DNA from: Cryoendolithus antarcticus
Lineage: Eukaryota > Ascomycota > Dothideomycetes > Cladosporiales > Cladosporiaceae
NCBI GenBank assembly: GCA_002077065.1
Contig: NAJO01000028.1
Location: 62,001 to 126,000, forward strand
Direction of reading: 5' to 3'
DNA length: 64,000 nucleotides
The position numbers and the translations under genes were made by a program. The notes beneath the pieces are model-generated. The model had not been told where the DNA came from and did not search any database. It worked only from the letters and a program-made list of their open reading frames with translations. Every line of letters starts with the position of its first letter. Positions within the stretch are counted from its first letter, which is position 1. Below are positions 1-10,677 of the stretch, piece after piece.

Positions 1-305
1 AGAATAGCCGAGGGCGGCTGGGGCAATGAAGTCGCATTCATTGTAGGAATAGCATTCGTAAGCCATGATAACGCGTCTCGTCGTTGAGTATCAGCCTTAC
101 TAGCCAGAAGAGACAGATTGTGGTTGAAGATCGTTGGTGGATCGCGTCCAGATTCGCTCAAAGACTGTTGTTTGAGAACAATGGATTTCGCTGCGAAACT
201 CGTATCGGTAGCATTGGTATTTTTTGGTCGAGCCTTGCCGACCTTGAGCTTGGTTTTCTTGAAATCGGATTTCTTTTCGCGCTTCTTCTTCGCCGAGGAA
301 CCCAT
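1..305 (-). CDS. IPI1: Ipi1, pre-rRNA processing protein (N-terminal part, cut by window start)
   Basis: Ipi1 is a subunit of the Rix1 complex, which in the nucleus processes ITS2 and helps release pre-60S ribosomal particles. The start codon is the minus-strand ATG at 305. The protein opens MGSSAKKKREKKSDFKKTK and then carries KLKVGKARPKNTNATDTSF and KAKSIVL-like segments (here AAKSIVLKQQSLS), the lysine-rich opening and conserved block typical of fungal Ipi1. A further stretch, ending around TNAIPTMNATSLPQP, matches the start of the helical-repeat region. About 101 codons are present without an intron; the rest lies before base 1. Recognition is from memory of the family opening, which is distinctive. 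It is divergent from the roadblock gene at 710. Confidence 0.85.
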   Translation of the reverse strand, partial: MGSSAKKKREKKSDFKKTKLKVGKARPKNTNATDTSFAAKSIVLKQQSLSESGRDPPTIFNHNLSLLASKADTQRRDALSWLTNAIPTMNATSLPQPPSAI

Positions 306-709
306 GGTAGAAGTAGAGAGACACTACCTACTCTCTCCAAAGTGTACAGCTTTCTTGAGGTACTATAGGCTTAGCTGCAACTGCGGATTGCTGAGATTGA
401 TTTCCTGCGAGAGACTGAGATTTTCACCGCATTCGCGAGAGCTGGCTTCTCGAAGGGACGGCAAGTCGATCCTTTGACGATAGGAGTGTCGGGAGAGACG
501 CTCAGCTTGTTTCACAGACTGCCTGGAAAAAGTACAGTAATAATTATAAATTGGCTTGGCGAAGTCAGTGCAACTTCTTGCATGTGAAGCACGGAGTTCG
601 TGAACGCCGATTCTTCGGACGTTCGCGCTGTGACTGTCCACAATACTTGTCGCTGCCGCACACCATAGCTACCTAATTTGCATAGCAAACCGCACTGCAC
701 GCGAGCATC
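306..709. other. Intergenic, divergent promoter region
   Basis: This 404-bp stretch separates the divergently transcribed Ipi1 and roadblock genes and should hold both promoters. I see no convincing coding frame or specific binding site. Confidence 0.5.
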
Positions 710-1105
710 ATGCAGCAGACCACTCCATCAGAGGAGACCGCTGCGTTGCTCGCGCGTTTGGCCCAACGGCCCGGCGTACAGAGCACCCTCATCCTCTCAC
801 GCGATACCGGAGCCATTGTGCGATCAACAGGCTTGATCACCGCCGAAGATCTGGCAGAAGATGGCGAAGACGCGGTAAACGGTAGCAATGGCTCCGATAC
901 AGCGAAGAAAGGCACGCGAAAGGCAGATGAAGTCGCGCATTTGGTGTGGACATTCGTCAAGAATGCAGGCACTACAACGACAGGTTTGAATGGCGAGAGC
1001 GACGAGGTGAAGCTTCTCAGGCTACGGACAAAGAGGAATGAGCTCGTGATTGTGCCGGATTCGAAGTTCTTGCTGGTCGTGGTGCACGACACGCCGCCTG
1101 CTTGA
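710..1105 (+). CDS. Roadblock/LC7 domain protein (dynein light chain roadblock type)
   Basis: The 131-residue intronless protein has the roadblock/LC7 layout: an N-terminal helix (ETAALLARLAQRPGVQ), a first strand pair (STLILSRDTGAIVRSTG), a long central helix (KADEVAHLVWTFVKNAG) and the last strand pair (LRTKRNELVIVPDSKFLLVVV). Such proteins are cytoplasmic dynein light chains or Ragulator/MglB-like subunits. A low-complexity insert of about 20 residues rich in G, S, D and N sits between the first strands and the central helix. The ATG at 710 fits the family start directly before the first helix. The dynein role follows from fungal homologues; the sequence alone cannot separate dynein from Ragulator-type members. 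Confidence 0.85.
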   Translation: MQQTTPSEETAALLARLAQRPGVQSTLILSRDTGAIVRSTGLITAEDLAEDGEDAVNGSNGSDTAKKGTRKADEVAHLVWTFVKNAGTTTTGLNGESDEVKLLRLRTKRNELVIVPDSKFLLVVVHDTPPA

Positions 1106-1215
1106 ATATCTCGAGTATGAAGACACGCCCACTCCACACAGAAGGCAGATCTGGATACTCATCCGGACTTGAGGAGACCCTGCAGCACGGCAAGATACTT
1201 CTCTGAAGTTGCAGC

Positions 1216-1727
1216 TCACCAATGAGCCTCGCCAATCTCTACTTCGTTCACTTCCACACCATCAACGAACCACCTCTGGCCCTCCTCAATTTCGACATCG
1301 TTCCCGCTCATCTGCCGCTTCCGCATCCGACCGTCCTCAGCAAAGGTCCAGTCCTCTAGACCGTAGCAACGCTTCCACTTCATGCCATCATGAGAGTCTT
1401 GGTACTCATACCAAAACTGCACGGCGATCTTGTTGTCCGTGAATGCAAACAGCTCCTTACGCAAACGGTAGGACTTCTCCTTCTCCCACTTCGCTGTGAG
1501 GAAGCTGACGATCTGATCAGTGCCTTGCAGGAAGCTTGAGCGATTGCGCCAAATGCTGTCCTCGGTGTAGGCCTTGCCGATTGTCTTTGGGTCTCTGCTC
1601 GCCTGGTATCAGTGGCCGCGCTTGAGGGAACTTGACGCTAGAGAACCGACTGAGTGTTCCACAAGTCCTGGGCTTTCTTGACTTTCTTGGTGGCGGACTC
1701 CTTGGTGAAGGGCGGCACAAGCGACAT
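1216..1727 (-). CDS. DUF1348 / NTF2-like (SnoaL-type) protein
   Basis: Two exons, 1727-1651 and 1594-1216, give 151 residues. The product opens MSLVPPFTKESATKKVKKAQ, continues with DLWNTQDPKTIGKAYTEDS and WRNRSSFLQG, and contains KELFAFTDNKIAVQFWYEY and YGLEDWTFAEDGRMRKRQ. These are the signatures of the roughly 150-residue DUF1348 family with an NTF2-like cone fold; its substrate is unknown and it is often annotated as a nuclear transport factor 2 superfamily protein. The intron 1650-1595 starts with an unusual GTCGGT and ends GCAG. It was chosen because it alone restores the family NTQDPKT junction in frame. The gene is convergent with the roadblock gene and divergent from the peroxiredoxin gene. 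Confidence 0.8.
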
Positions 1728-2241
1728 ATTGTGCCTGCTGAACACCGAGCTAATGGAGTAGTCGGTGTCCGAGGTTCCAGACTGGCTGCAAATGCAAGAT
1801 GCAACCACACACAATCGACTGCTCCGCGTTGGACAGAGAATCAATGAGATGGAAGTGCGACCCTACTTTCTCCAAATAACTACTTCGATCTTTCCAAGTA
1901 CGAAGGCTGAGATGGACTGTGCCAGAATTCGCGATGACTCGTAGGCGTGCTGGAGTAGAACGCCCAACTACTGCATGCATACAGTTACCAACAGGGCTCC
2001 TCGATTGATTAACTTGTGCAACAAGATCCCCGTCGGCAAACTCGGGCTTCGGCTGTTCCTGCGTGTGAAACTGATGTGCAGCCCTACGTCAATGGTGGGG
2101 GTAGGTGGGGTTCAGTATTTGTCAATCCATCCATCAAATGTTGCCATAACCACTACACTTCGGAGTACCTTCCATCTTTCTCACTTCTCTCACATCAACA
2201 CATTTACCAAACCTCAAGAATTCAAAACAACAGCAGCAATC
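1728..2241. other. Intergenic, divergent promoter region
   Basis: The 514 bp lie between the DUF1348 gene and the peroxiredoxin gene. The last 60 bases before the peroxiredoxin ATG are A/C-rich (AACAACAGCAGCAATC just before the ATG), as is common in fungal 5' leaders. Nothing else recognised. Confidence 0.5.
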
Positions 2242-2859
2242 ATGCCTCTAAAAGTCGGCGACAAGTTCCCTGAAGGCGTCAAGTTCGAGTAGGCACCGCC
2301 ACACGTACGAGCCGAATACGATCACTAATCAATGCCAACCCAGCTTCGCCCCCATAACCGACCCCGATCCAACCTCCTGCGGCCGCCCCTCTGAATACGA
2401 TGCCTCCAAAGAATTCGCCAACAAGAAAATCGTCCTCGTCTCCGTCCCCGGCGCCTTCACCCCCGGCTGCCAAGCCTTCCACATCCCGCCCTACCTCCAG
2501 AACGCCTCTAAGCTCGCCGACAAGGGCGTCGACGAGATCGTGATCATCGCCTCGAACGATGCGTTCGTTATGAATGCGTGGGGCAAGGTCAATGGTGTTA
2601 GGGGGAACGATAAGGTGAAGTTCATGAGCGATACGAAGACGAAGTTTTCGGAGACGCATGGCTGGCAGGCGGGGATGGGAGATCGGAATGGCAGGTGGGC
2701 TATGGTGGTTGAGAAGGATGGGAAGATCTCTTATTCTGAGGTTGAGAAGAGTCCGGGTGAGGTCACTGTGAGTTCTTTCTCTGATGAGGCGGGTTGCAGT
2801 CCTCTGATACTGACTGCATGTAGGTCTCTGGCGCAGAGGCGGTTCTTAGCAAGTTGTAG
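2242..2859 (+). CDS. Peroxiredoxin, Ahp1/PMP20 (Prx5) family, with SKL ending
   Basis: Three exons (2242-2288, 2344-2767, 2824-2859) encode 168 residues, the usual size of fungal Ahp1/PMP20 thiol peroxidases, which reduce peroxides with a thioredoxin-type partner. The protein starts MPLKVGDKFPEGVKF; the peroxidatic cysteine is in VPGAFTPGCQAFHIPPYL; a further cysteine lies in DPTSCGRP; IIASNDAFVMNAW and GRWAMVVEKDGKISY are family blocks. Introns of 55 and 56 bp have GTAGGC/CAG and GTGAGT/TAG ends. The tiny last exon encodes VSGAEAVLSKL, so the protein ends in Ser-Lys-Leu, a canonical peroxisomal targeting signal 1. The family includes fungal allergens such as Asp f 3 (known), so orthology to that group is likely. 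Confidence 0.9.
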
Positions 2860-3256
2860 AGCGGGTCGGTTGAGCGATCAGCTGGAGGTTGGACGTGTGT
2901 GTATGGATGTGTATAAAACAGAGCTGTACGAGACATGCCACCCAGATCAGCCCGAATGGTTGTTGTGGTGACCGTTGCTGCAAAAGCTAGCGATGCTTGA
3001 TGGCACTGGTCATGGTCTTCAGACTCGAATTTACTATGCTATCCATGGCTCTATGGTGCGGTTGGCCATCCTCGCCAAGTCACTGCCCGTTTTGTATGAT
3101 CGTGCTCGCCCTTCTGCACATCCTATTGCCTGGCAACCTCACGCTTCCCTCCAAGAACGGCCTCGCTGCACCTAGAAGGCCCTGCGGCCATTGCCATCCG
3201 TCCCTGCGCCGCCTGGACTAATCTATGCCAACCAATCACGTCTGTCCATTCAGCTC
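2860..3256. other. Intergenic, convergent 3' regions
   Basis: This 397-bp stretch lies between the 3' ends of the peroxiredoxin gene and the SNF2 gene. No coding frame of interest seen. Confidence 0.5.
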
Positions 3257-6200
3257 TTACCTGAACAAATCCCTCAATTCCTCAATCTTCTTCTGACTCT
3301 CCTCTTTCTTGCTCAGCTTCTTCTCCATGCTCAGCTGCGCAAGCTTTACCTTCTTCTTTTGCAAGTCCTGAATGCTCTGCTCAATGCTCTTGCTCATGAC
3401 AAATCTCGTAATCTCCACATTCCTCTCCTGGCCCAAGCGGTGCACACGATCAATAGCCTGCTGCTCGACACCTGGGTTGAATTGAGGCTCCATCATGTAG
3501 ACCTTGTTGGCAGCTGTAAAGTTTAGACCCTGACCACCAGCGCGGATGGAGACGAGAAGGACAACGACCCGAGGATTGGTCTTGAAGACTCGCAGAACCT
3601 GGGCGCGCTTGGAGACAGAGAGGCTACCGTCGAGGCGGACGTAGCCGATGTCGCGATTGTACAGCGCGTGTTCGATAAGCTCGAGGTAGGAGGTCCACTC
3701 GGTGAACACCACGCTGCGGATGGGAGGCTCGCCAAACGGCAACTGCTCCGACTCGGCCCTGGACTTGTCGAGAGCGTCGAGCAGCGCGTTCACCTTGGTG
3801 TGAGGCCCGCTGTAGTTCTCCTCGTTCCATGTAACAACCTTGCCCTTCTTGCGGTTGTTGACGTGGTCGCGGAGGTATCCGGAGTAGCCACGGCGCGTGA
3901 GCTGGAAGAACTGGAATCGCACATAGGCTTCGCAAGATGGACAGTTGTGGTAGCCGTCTGTACGCAGCTGAGGTGCCACCTTACGCTTCAGCATCTCTCT
4001 GCAGTTGGGGCAGTAGAAGTGATAGCAGGGTGTCAAGCTTGCCATAACATCGTCCTCGTCGGGGTCGTCGTCCGACGATTCGGCATCGTCACTGTCCTGC
4101 TCTAGACGCTGCTCAGCACGGTTGTTCAAGATGTTCGCGCCACAATCGGCACACTGAGCCATCTCACTCTGCTGTGCCATGTGAAACATCTCGTATGCTT
4201 GCCGATCCGTGATGAATGTAGCTTCTTCGCCTTCCACTTCAGGCTCGTCGCCCAATTCGATCGCGTTGTGCTCGTCCATGCCTTCGAGGTCTTTGAGGTC
4301 TTCTGGGTTAAGCATCTCTTTACCATGACAGCAAAGCATTCGCATGCGTAGGATCGCCTTCAGGACGTGCGCGTAAGCTTTGCCGCGGAAACGCTGAGTG
4401 TTATTGTTGGTCATCGTGCGGATGTGGGCGTTCGACTGCCCAGCGAAGCGCTCGTAGAGTTTACGCTCATCTTCGCTCATCTCCAGCTCCACGAGGAATT
4501 CGTCCTTCTTGACAATGTCGATCTTGTCTTTTAGGCGACGGAGGGTGATACTGTCCACCAGAATACGTAGGTGCTGCAGCACATCAGTATTGCCAGTCCT
4601 GAATGGCGCCAAGATGTACTGAGCAAAAGCTCCAGGCTCATCAAATGGCTGGATACGCAAGAAGCGGATGAGAGCACCCAGGTCATCCAGCTTATTCTGC
4701 ACTGGAGTACCAGTGACTGCCCAGCGTCTCTGGGCGTTGATTGCACAAGCACCTTTGGCGACACTGGTGTTGCTGTTACGAATCATATGCGCCTCGTCCA
4801 GCACGACGCGGAACCACTGAATCGAGGCAAGTCCAGCTTTCTTGCGCAGGGTGTCCGCCATCTCTGTCGCAACAGTTCCATAGGTTGTAAGTACAATGTC
4901 GTACTGTGCCAGCACGTCCAGGTCTTGTATACGTCCAGTGCCGTGGTATGTATACACGCTGAGTGCGTCTTCGTGTATGTGAGATTGCAACTGATCGGAC
5001 CAGTTGGAAAGCACCGACTTAGGGCAGACGATGACTGTCGTCTTTGCGTTGCGCTGTACCGTTTCCATGTTCATTGGTGGATCCTCGTTGCCGAACGCTT
5101 CGGCAGCATCCACTGTAGCAGCAATAAGGGAGAGGATACTCAGAGTCTTACCCAGACCCATCATGTCAGCCAAGATGCCGCCGTACACAGGGTTGGGCTT
5201 ATCCGCGTTTCTCTGCCCAGTGATTACGTTATAGTAGGAGAGTCTGCCATTTGGCTCGATTCGCTCCTTCCACAACGTGTGGACGTCTTTGCTCATAGTC
5301 CTCTTGATCTCCTCATTCGCTGGCTCTTCATCCGCCTGCACAGGCTCACTGCTCTGTGTGGCGTCGTAACCCTCGTGGGCAGTCAAGAAGTGCAGTGCTT
5401 GCTTCTGATGCGGCATGAGCTCTGTCGCGACGATGCTCTTGTCCGCATCCTTTTCAGCAAGATCGTCGTTCTTCTGCATGTTTTCGAATAGCGCATTTGC
5501 ATCCTGGCGCATCTCCTCGGCTGTACGGGTGATTGCCGTAGTGGAAGCGCTGACGCGTGGTTTCGAGACACCGCCAATGCTCTTGATACGGACATCCGAC
5601 GGTACATGCGGGTTGTAGACCTCGACGCCGCTATCCACGCCCGTCATAGGGTTCGAGAGGAATAGATTCCGCTGCGAGAGGAATCTGCCCATGGAGTCGG
5701 CCTTGTTGCGGGGACAATACATGATGATTTGCACATTGATGACGTCCGACACAGACATCTTGGGTACTTCATCCGCCTTCCGCGGAGTCCTGCCGATGAA
5801 GATCTTGATGCGGAACCTGTTCAAGTTCTGAGCAGCAGGCTCGAGCAAGGAGCATAGAGCTGCAGCGGCTTGAGCAGTAATTCGAGCGAACCTTACCCCA
5901 GTCCTGTCCACCAAGTGGATGATCGAGTCCCTGGCACCGCCTTCGCGTTCGTATTTGCATCTCGTGGGAGGCCAAAAATCTTTGCCCAGTGTGCTCGACT
6001 CCGCGAAGGCCGGAATGCGAGTACGGTTGGCCTGACAGTGGAGCACACCCATGCAGACTTCGAAGTTGTAGTCCAGTCTGCGCTCGGTGCAGGACTCACA
6101 GACAGTCGCCTTCTCATCGGTAACCTCATTGCTGCATCCTTTCAGCTTACACAGCCTCTTAGAGCTGGTGATCTCAAGATCGTCGTCGTCGTCGTCAGCG

Positions 6201-7177
6201 ACCTCGATTGGGCTGATCCCTGGACCGTTGGAATCGCGTGCTTGCTTCTCGGCCATGCGCTTTCTCTCCTCTGCAAGATACGTGCCGAGACCTGCGTTCC
6301 CGACCCCAGAGAAGTGCGCACGACTCTTTGATCGATCAGAGTCGATGTCATCATCTTGTGTCTCCGCTTTGCGCTTCTGCATCTCCAATGGCGCATCACG
6401 GGCCTGGGTCCTCTGGCCAAAGAGAATGTCCCAACCAGGTGCGCGTTCGGGTGTGTTGGTAGCGTCGGTGCCAGATGTGTCCATGGCATCTATGTTATCG
6501 TCGTCCATCTTGTGAGCTCTTGCGCTGGACTTTGCCGCGCGTGGATCCAAGAGCAGCTTTGGATCGAATCGTGGGGTTGATGGCGAAGTTTTGATCGACG
6601 TTCCGTTCGTCGCCGACGGCTGCGGTTTGCGACTCTGTCTAGGGCCTGTGTCGATTAGTGCGGTTTCCTCGAAGCTGCTGGTTCGGCGGTGTGTTGGATT
6701 GGCTTGTGTGAGGTCCAGTGTTGGTATGTCAAACGTGGGATGCGCTTCACCTCACTGGCGGCACTGGAAGTGCGCTCAGGAGTGGCGCAACGCGCCTACT
6801 AAGGTAGCACAATGTGCGTGCAAGTGGTTGATGATCGAGGAGGGTGTGCGGGATGGTGTAGGGTGGTAGCATATGGTGATCGTCGAGTACCTTCAGGCCT
6901 AGGAACACATAGGACCAAGATGTATATTGATGTCGGGGTGGAGTGGTGGAGGAAGGTGCAAGGGAGAGGAATCTCTTAAATAGTCCAATGAGGATCAACA
7001 GAGCACGTGAGGCGTCAACCCTTTTAACGACTTGCATGTTCACGTGTAAAGAGCAGGTTCGCGAGTGATGATGAAACTCAACGTACCATAATTAGGAGTC
7101 CTCTTAGTTGCCTTCGCCTTCTCCTTCGCCTGCTCCTTGGCGAAAGCCTTTGGGTTGAGCAACAGCCTGGGATCCAT
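3257..7177 (-). CDS. SNF2-family DNA-dependent ATPase with internal RING finger (Rad5/HLTF-like)
   Basis: The model has a short exon 1 (7177-7087) and a large exon 2 (6750-3257), 1194 residues. The ATPase core is clear: MPHQKQALHFL near the start, Walker A in GGILADMMGLGKTLS (near 5150), the DEAH box (near 4795), VTGTPVQNKLDDLGAL, and the C-terminal lobe with GGQGLNFTAANKV and IDRVHRLGQ. A RING finger with C-x2-C, CYHFYCPNC and CPSC (about 3920-4160) interrupts the two lobes, as in Rad5/HLTF/Rad16 proteins, which combine ubiquitin ligase and translocase activity in DNA damage tolerance. Acidic runs and a small cysteine cluster (LCKLKGCSNEV) precede the core. Exon 2 alone is open from 6750. 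Exon 1 is less certain: its intron is 336 bp with GTACGT and AG ends, but it supplies an ATG and joins in frame. Confidence 0.85.
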
Positions 7178-7686
7178 GCTGGCAATATTGCGCCCTTTTC
7201 AGAGTCTTCCAGACCGTCCTCCGCCACCCTCCAGAGACACCACAAGTCCAGTATCGCGCCGCAGTATCATCGCTCGTAGTATGAGACCGAGTTCACTCGG
7301 ATGATAGCCTTCGTCACGTTGTGGAGAACATCGCTTCACACGAATACCAGTTTGCAGCCGAAATGCATAGAGGACCAGGTACAAACGCCGCGAAAGTAGG
7401 CTAGAAAAGTAAAGGAAGTATGAAATGAGAGTCATCTTCGCATCTTCACAGGGAGTTGATGGAGTGGCGAGACTGGCGCCGGTACGCTGCGGTTGATCCC
7501 GAACCTTATCGAGCTGGGAATACCTGGACCGCTATGGACATACCAAGGACAATGCGCATAGACTGGAACGAGTCCCGTGCCGTGTAGGCCGCTTCAGTTT
7601 CTACCATACACCAACTCGTGATCTTGATATCCTACAGATAGTACTGTGGCCGCATATTCATTCCATGCCGCCCATCAGATCTTCGC
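7178..7686. other. Intergenic
   Basis: The 509 bp lie between the SNF2 start and the stop of the PI 4-kinase gene, both on the minus strand. This should contain the SNF2 promoter and the kinase 3' end. No gene recognised. Confidence 0.45.
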
Positions 7687-9975
7687 TCAACACCAGCTGA
7701 AGACTGGCGGTTTCCCCTTAATCATCTCCAACCGCTCCACGATGACCTTCCGTCTGCTTCCCTCCTGCTCCCGTGCCGCCACAAAGCCCAGATCACCATC
7801 GCCATCGCTACCCTCACTCAGACCACTGCTACGCCGACCGAGACTAAAGCGCCGCCGCCGCTCAGACTGTGGCTGCCAGTGTCGACGAGATGCCTCTTGC
7901 GAGGTGCAATTATCACCTGTATGCGCTCGAGTAGTCGTTGGTCGCTTACGTGAAGGCGTAGGCGGGAGGTCGAACGTGATGGGCGCAGTTGTCGACAAGG
8001 GTTCAGTGCTGTCTTCAGACTGCGGCACGATTTCGGAGCTGTTGTGTCGCGAGTAATTGAAAGGATTCTGTGCGAACTCCCTCACTGGCGAGGAATTGAA
8101 GCCAAGAAGATCATGGTTCGGCTGCGGTGCTGAGCCCATTGCAGCGCTGATGTCCATCTCTCCTTGCTCGCTGCTGGAATGCACTTGTCTGATCTCGCGG
8201 GCTTGTTCTGCGCGCAGTCTGTGAGCGCTCCTACGCATCTCCTCAGACGGTCTACTCATGTGTACAGCCACAGGCACTTCGACCAGATCGTCCCATACAC
8301 ACGCTCGGTCTCGTCGCGTGAGCTCCAACGGGCCATGATCTGGCGTCTTCAGTGTCTCGACGACGTTCCACGCCTGCCCTTTCATGACCGCGATCTGCCG
8401 TGCAAACATACGTTCCTTGAAGTCGGCGTCGATCTCAAAGCACTGTCGCAACTTCACCTGGGTGTCACTCCACCAATCTTTGGATGTGAGCAGGGGCAAG
8501 AAGTGTGCGCGCGTCTTGGCACTGAATGGCCGGCCGATAAGAGAGACAGGGAGGAAGAGCCAGCCGAAGGGATAGCTGCGCCATGCATCCGGGTGTTTCC
8601 AAGGCCATGAGAGGGAGTTGTCGATTGCGCCGATACTCGGGACTGCTGTTGGACCATCGCCACCCGGCGTCGTGGACATGCTCTCCTGCCTGCGATGGTA
8701 AGGATCGGCGTTGCCGTTGAGCATGCTATCGTCTTTGGGTGGTTCCAGTACGACCTCAGCCGTCTGCTTCTGCTCATCAACCTTGATCATCCAGTTGTCA
8801 GTCCCCCTGTCTGTGTTGCGCATGATGTAGTCGAGTATGACAAGCTTTTCAAGCTGCTCTCGGAAGCTCTCTCGCAGCGCATCAGTCCAAAACTCCAGCC
8901 TTGCTCGGCTTTGAGCGCCTGTTGGTCCATCATCCTCCGCGTCACTGACATCACCTACAACGCTTGCTGGTCGACAATCTTCCGCCCATCTCCGTCTCTT
9001 CGTTCGTTTCGGCGCGTCTCGAAAGCCACCGTTATGATGATCTGGCCAGGGATGCTCCTGGAAGAACTCTGTCGCACCTTTGTACCCCTTCAAGAACACC
9101 TGGAACGATCCTTGCTTCTCTGGTAGAGGCTTGCCCTTCCGGTAGTGTTGCCTTCGATCCCAGTAGTCGTAGAAGAAGCTCTTACTTGACAGACTCACTA
9201 CCTCTGTATATGGCACCAAGTTTGTTCGCAGCTGGCAGTCCAGCACGTATGCCGCCGCTTCACTCACATACGACAGGTTGGGAATCAGGCATGCGCGCCC
9301 GAAGCCAAAGGGAAAGAGGTTGCGGTGGATCCACTTGGTCCATTTGGGATTCTTGCTGGCGTAAGGCTCCTCGTCCTTGGGCTTGAACACGCCGAGTACC
9401 CTCCCACTGCTGTTCCGTGCAAAGTAGCTGCCACTGCTCCCTTGAGCGATCAGGGTGGGATGCAGCCCAAGCTCAATTGCAGTCCTCACGCTCTCGACCA
9501 TTTCATCGAACTCAAGCTTGGACAATTTTTCTCCAGGCTCAGCATGGTCGGCCTCCAGCAGTTCCTTTGTCGCCGGTCGCACACCTTCTGGTGCTTGGAA
9601 GACCGACTGATAGATCTCGAGATGCTCATCCTGTGCACTCTTCCCTCTGACTTTGCGGATCGTGAACTTGTCTTTAATCTCGTCCGCCCATCGCTCGAGT
9701 CGCGCATTTATGGCCTTGATATCGACGCCACTGTTAGTCCGTCTCCGTCGGCCTGATCGTCTAGGTGAGTTGGAGCCCGAGGGTATGTGCATGCGCTCCC
9801 GACGCTTTGGTTGTATGGGACTGAAGTGGGTGTCGTCGGATGTCGAGAGTCTGAGAGGGTCCTGGAATGGCCCTTCGTCATGGTCGTAATTGTGTGGATC
9901 TTCTTCCTCTGCTTCCTCCGCTTGCACTATCCTCTCATACCCGGAGGTCCCTCCTTGGGGACGCGATCTGGGCAT
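7687..9975 (-). CDS. LSB6: Type II phosphatidylinositol 4-kinase (Lsb6-like)
   Basis: The enzyme phosphorylates phosphatidylinositol to PI4P on endosomal and plasma membranes. The 762-residue product starts MPRSRPQGGTSGYERIVQ at the ATG at 9975; the frame stays open a little upstream but without an ATG start that looks better. Kinase-type II motifs are present: GSSGSYFARNSSGRVLGVFK (glycine-rich loop), GVFKPKDEEPY (lysine), the catalytic segment LDYIMRNTDRGTDNWMIK, and IDNSLSWPWKHPDAWRSYPF. The C-terminal third after AIQ-like membrane segments is low-complexity and serine/arginine-rich. Fungal Lsb6 homologues are commonly 600-800 residues, so it is full length. No intron is seen. It is divergent from the AreB-like gene. 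Confidence 0.92.
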   Translation of the reverse strand: MPRSRPQGGTSGYERIVQAEEAEEEDPHNYDHDEGPFQDPLRLSTSDDTHFSPIQPKRRERMHIPSGSNSPRRSGRRRRTNSGVDIKAINARLERWADEIKDKFTIRKVRGKSAQDEHLEIYQSVFQAPEGVRPATKELLEADHAEPGEKLSKLEFDEMVESVRTAIELGLHPTLIAQGSSGSYFARNSSGRVLGVFKPKDEEPYASKNPKWTKWIHRNLFPFGFGRACLIPNLSYVSEAAAYVLDCQLRTNLVPYTEVVSLSSKSFFYDYWDRRQHYRKGKPLPEKQGSFQVFLKGYKGATEFFQEHPWPDHHNGGFRDAPKRTKRRRWAEDCRPASVVGDVSDAEDDGPTGAQSRARLEFWTDALRESFREQLEKLVILDYIMRNTDRGTDNWMIKVDEQKQTAEVVLEPPKDDSMLNGNADPYHRRQESMSTTPGGDGPTAVPSIGAIDNSLSWPWKHPDAWRSYPFGWLFLPVSLIGRPFSAKTRAHFLPLLTSKDWWSDTQVKLRQCFEIDADFKERMFARQIAVMKGQAWNVVETLKTPDHGPLELTRRDRACVWDDLVEVPVAVHMSRPSEEMRRSAHRLRAEQAREIRQVHSSSEQGEMDISAAMGSAPQPNHDLLGFNSSPVREFAQNPFNYSRHNSSEIVPQSEDSTEPLSTTAPITFDLPPTPSRKRPTTTRAHTGDNCTSQEASRRHWQPQSERRRRFSLGRRSSGLSEGSDGDGDLGFVAAREQEGSRRKVIVERLEMIKGKPPVFSWC

Positions 9976-10677
9976 TCTTGCTATGGCAAACGTCCATTCA
10001 TTGATTATGCTGTTTCTGTCCCATTCTGTACTGCAGGTGTGTCGATCGAATGAAGTCCAAATCGGAACCAATGAAGGTGTTCTCAAAGATCACACTCTAT
10101 ATCGCCAACGAATAGCGTATTCGGGAGAGGCCCGAACGGACACTGTTGCATAAAGCTCTGCGGGGGACGCCACGATCGTCTTCCGCGGATGCTTGTTTGT
10201 TGCATAACCAGGAACGGGTTCAGTTCGATTGATGAGAGATCATGTCAGAGTGAATGCATAGTCCCCTGATGAGATGTCAGTGAACTCATTCACAGCAGGG
10301 TTTTGTCGCTCGTCGCCGTGTTTTTAAAAGATGCTCCGTCCGCAGAATGGTTTACTGGAACACTTCAATGTATCGCGCCGGTCCAAGCTTCCATGGTCAG
10401 CGAGCTCCGATAGATCTTATCGGGCGCCCCTTGGAGATCTGTAGACGTGTACCACAGCTCGGACGCGGTTCATCAGCTCTCCAATGCCTCCTAAACAACA
10501 TCATAAACAATACTGCAATTCGTTCTGCCGCTGCCTTTGCGTCGTAGCTGTTCACTCGCTTCATCCATTTGACGACGAGCAGACTCTCCAGTACTGTACA
10601 GCTATCCAGCCAAGACGCGTGCCTCCGTACTCCGATCTCATACGATTCAGTTCTGGAAACCGCATTGACGCACTTCA
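9976..10677. other. Intergenic, divergent promoters of PI 4-kinase and AreB-like gene
   Basis: The 702 bp separate two divergent genes. The part nearer the GATA-factor gene holds an inverted pair of GATA sites, listed separately. No coding frame recognised. Confidence 0.5.
10409..10421. promoter_or_regulatory. Inverted pair of GATA-factor sites upstream of areB-like gene
   Basis: The 13-bp sequence GATAGATCTTATC contains one HGATAR site on each strand (CGATAG on plus, CGATAA on minus). It lies about 257 bp before the start codon of a GATA zinc-finger gene. Ascomycete nitrogen GATA factors bind HGATAR and often cross-regulate (known); regulation here is inferred. Confidence 0.35.

Noticed and set aside
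673..1137. Minus-strand 154-codon frame
   Set aside because: Antisense to the roadblock gene and without recognisable features.
4571..5491. 306-codon open frame on the plus strand
   Set aside because: It lies wholly opposite the SNF2 ATPase core, whose motifs are certain; the plus frame has no family features and reflects codon bias.
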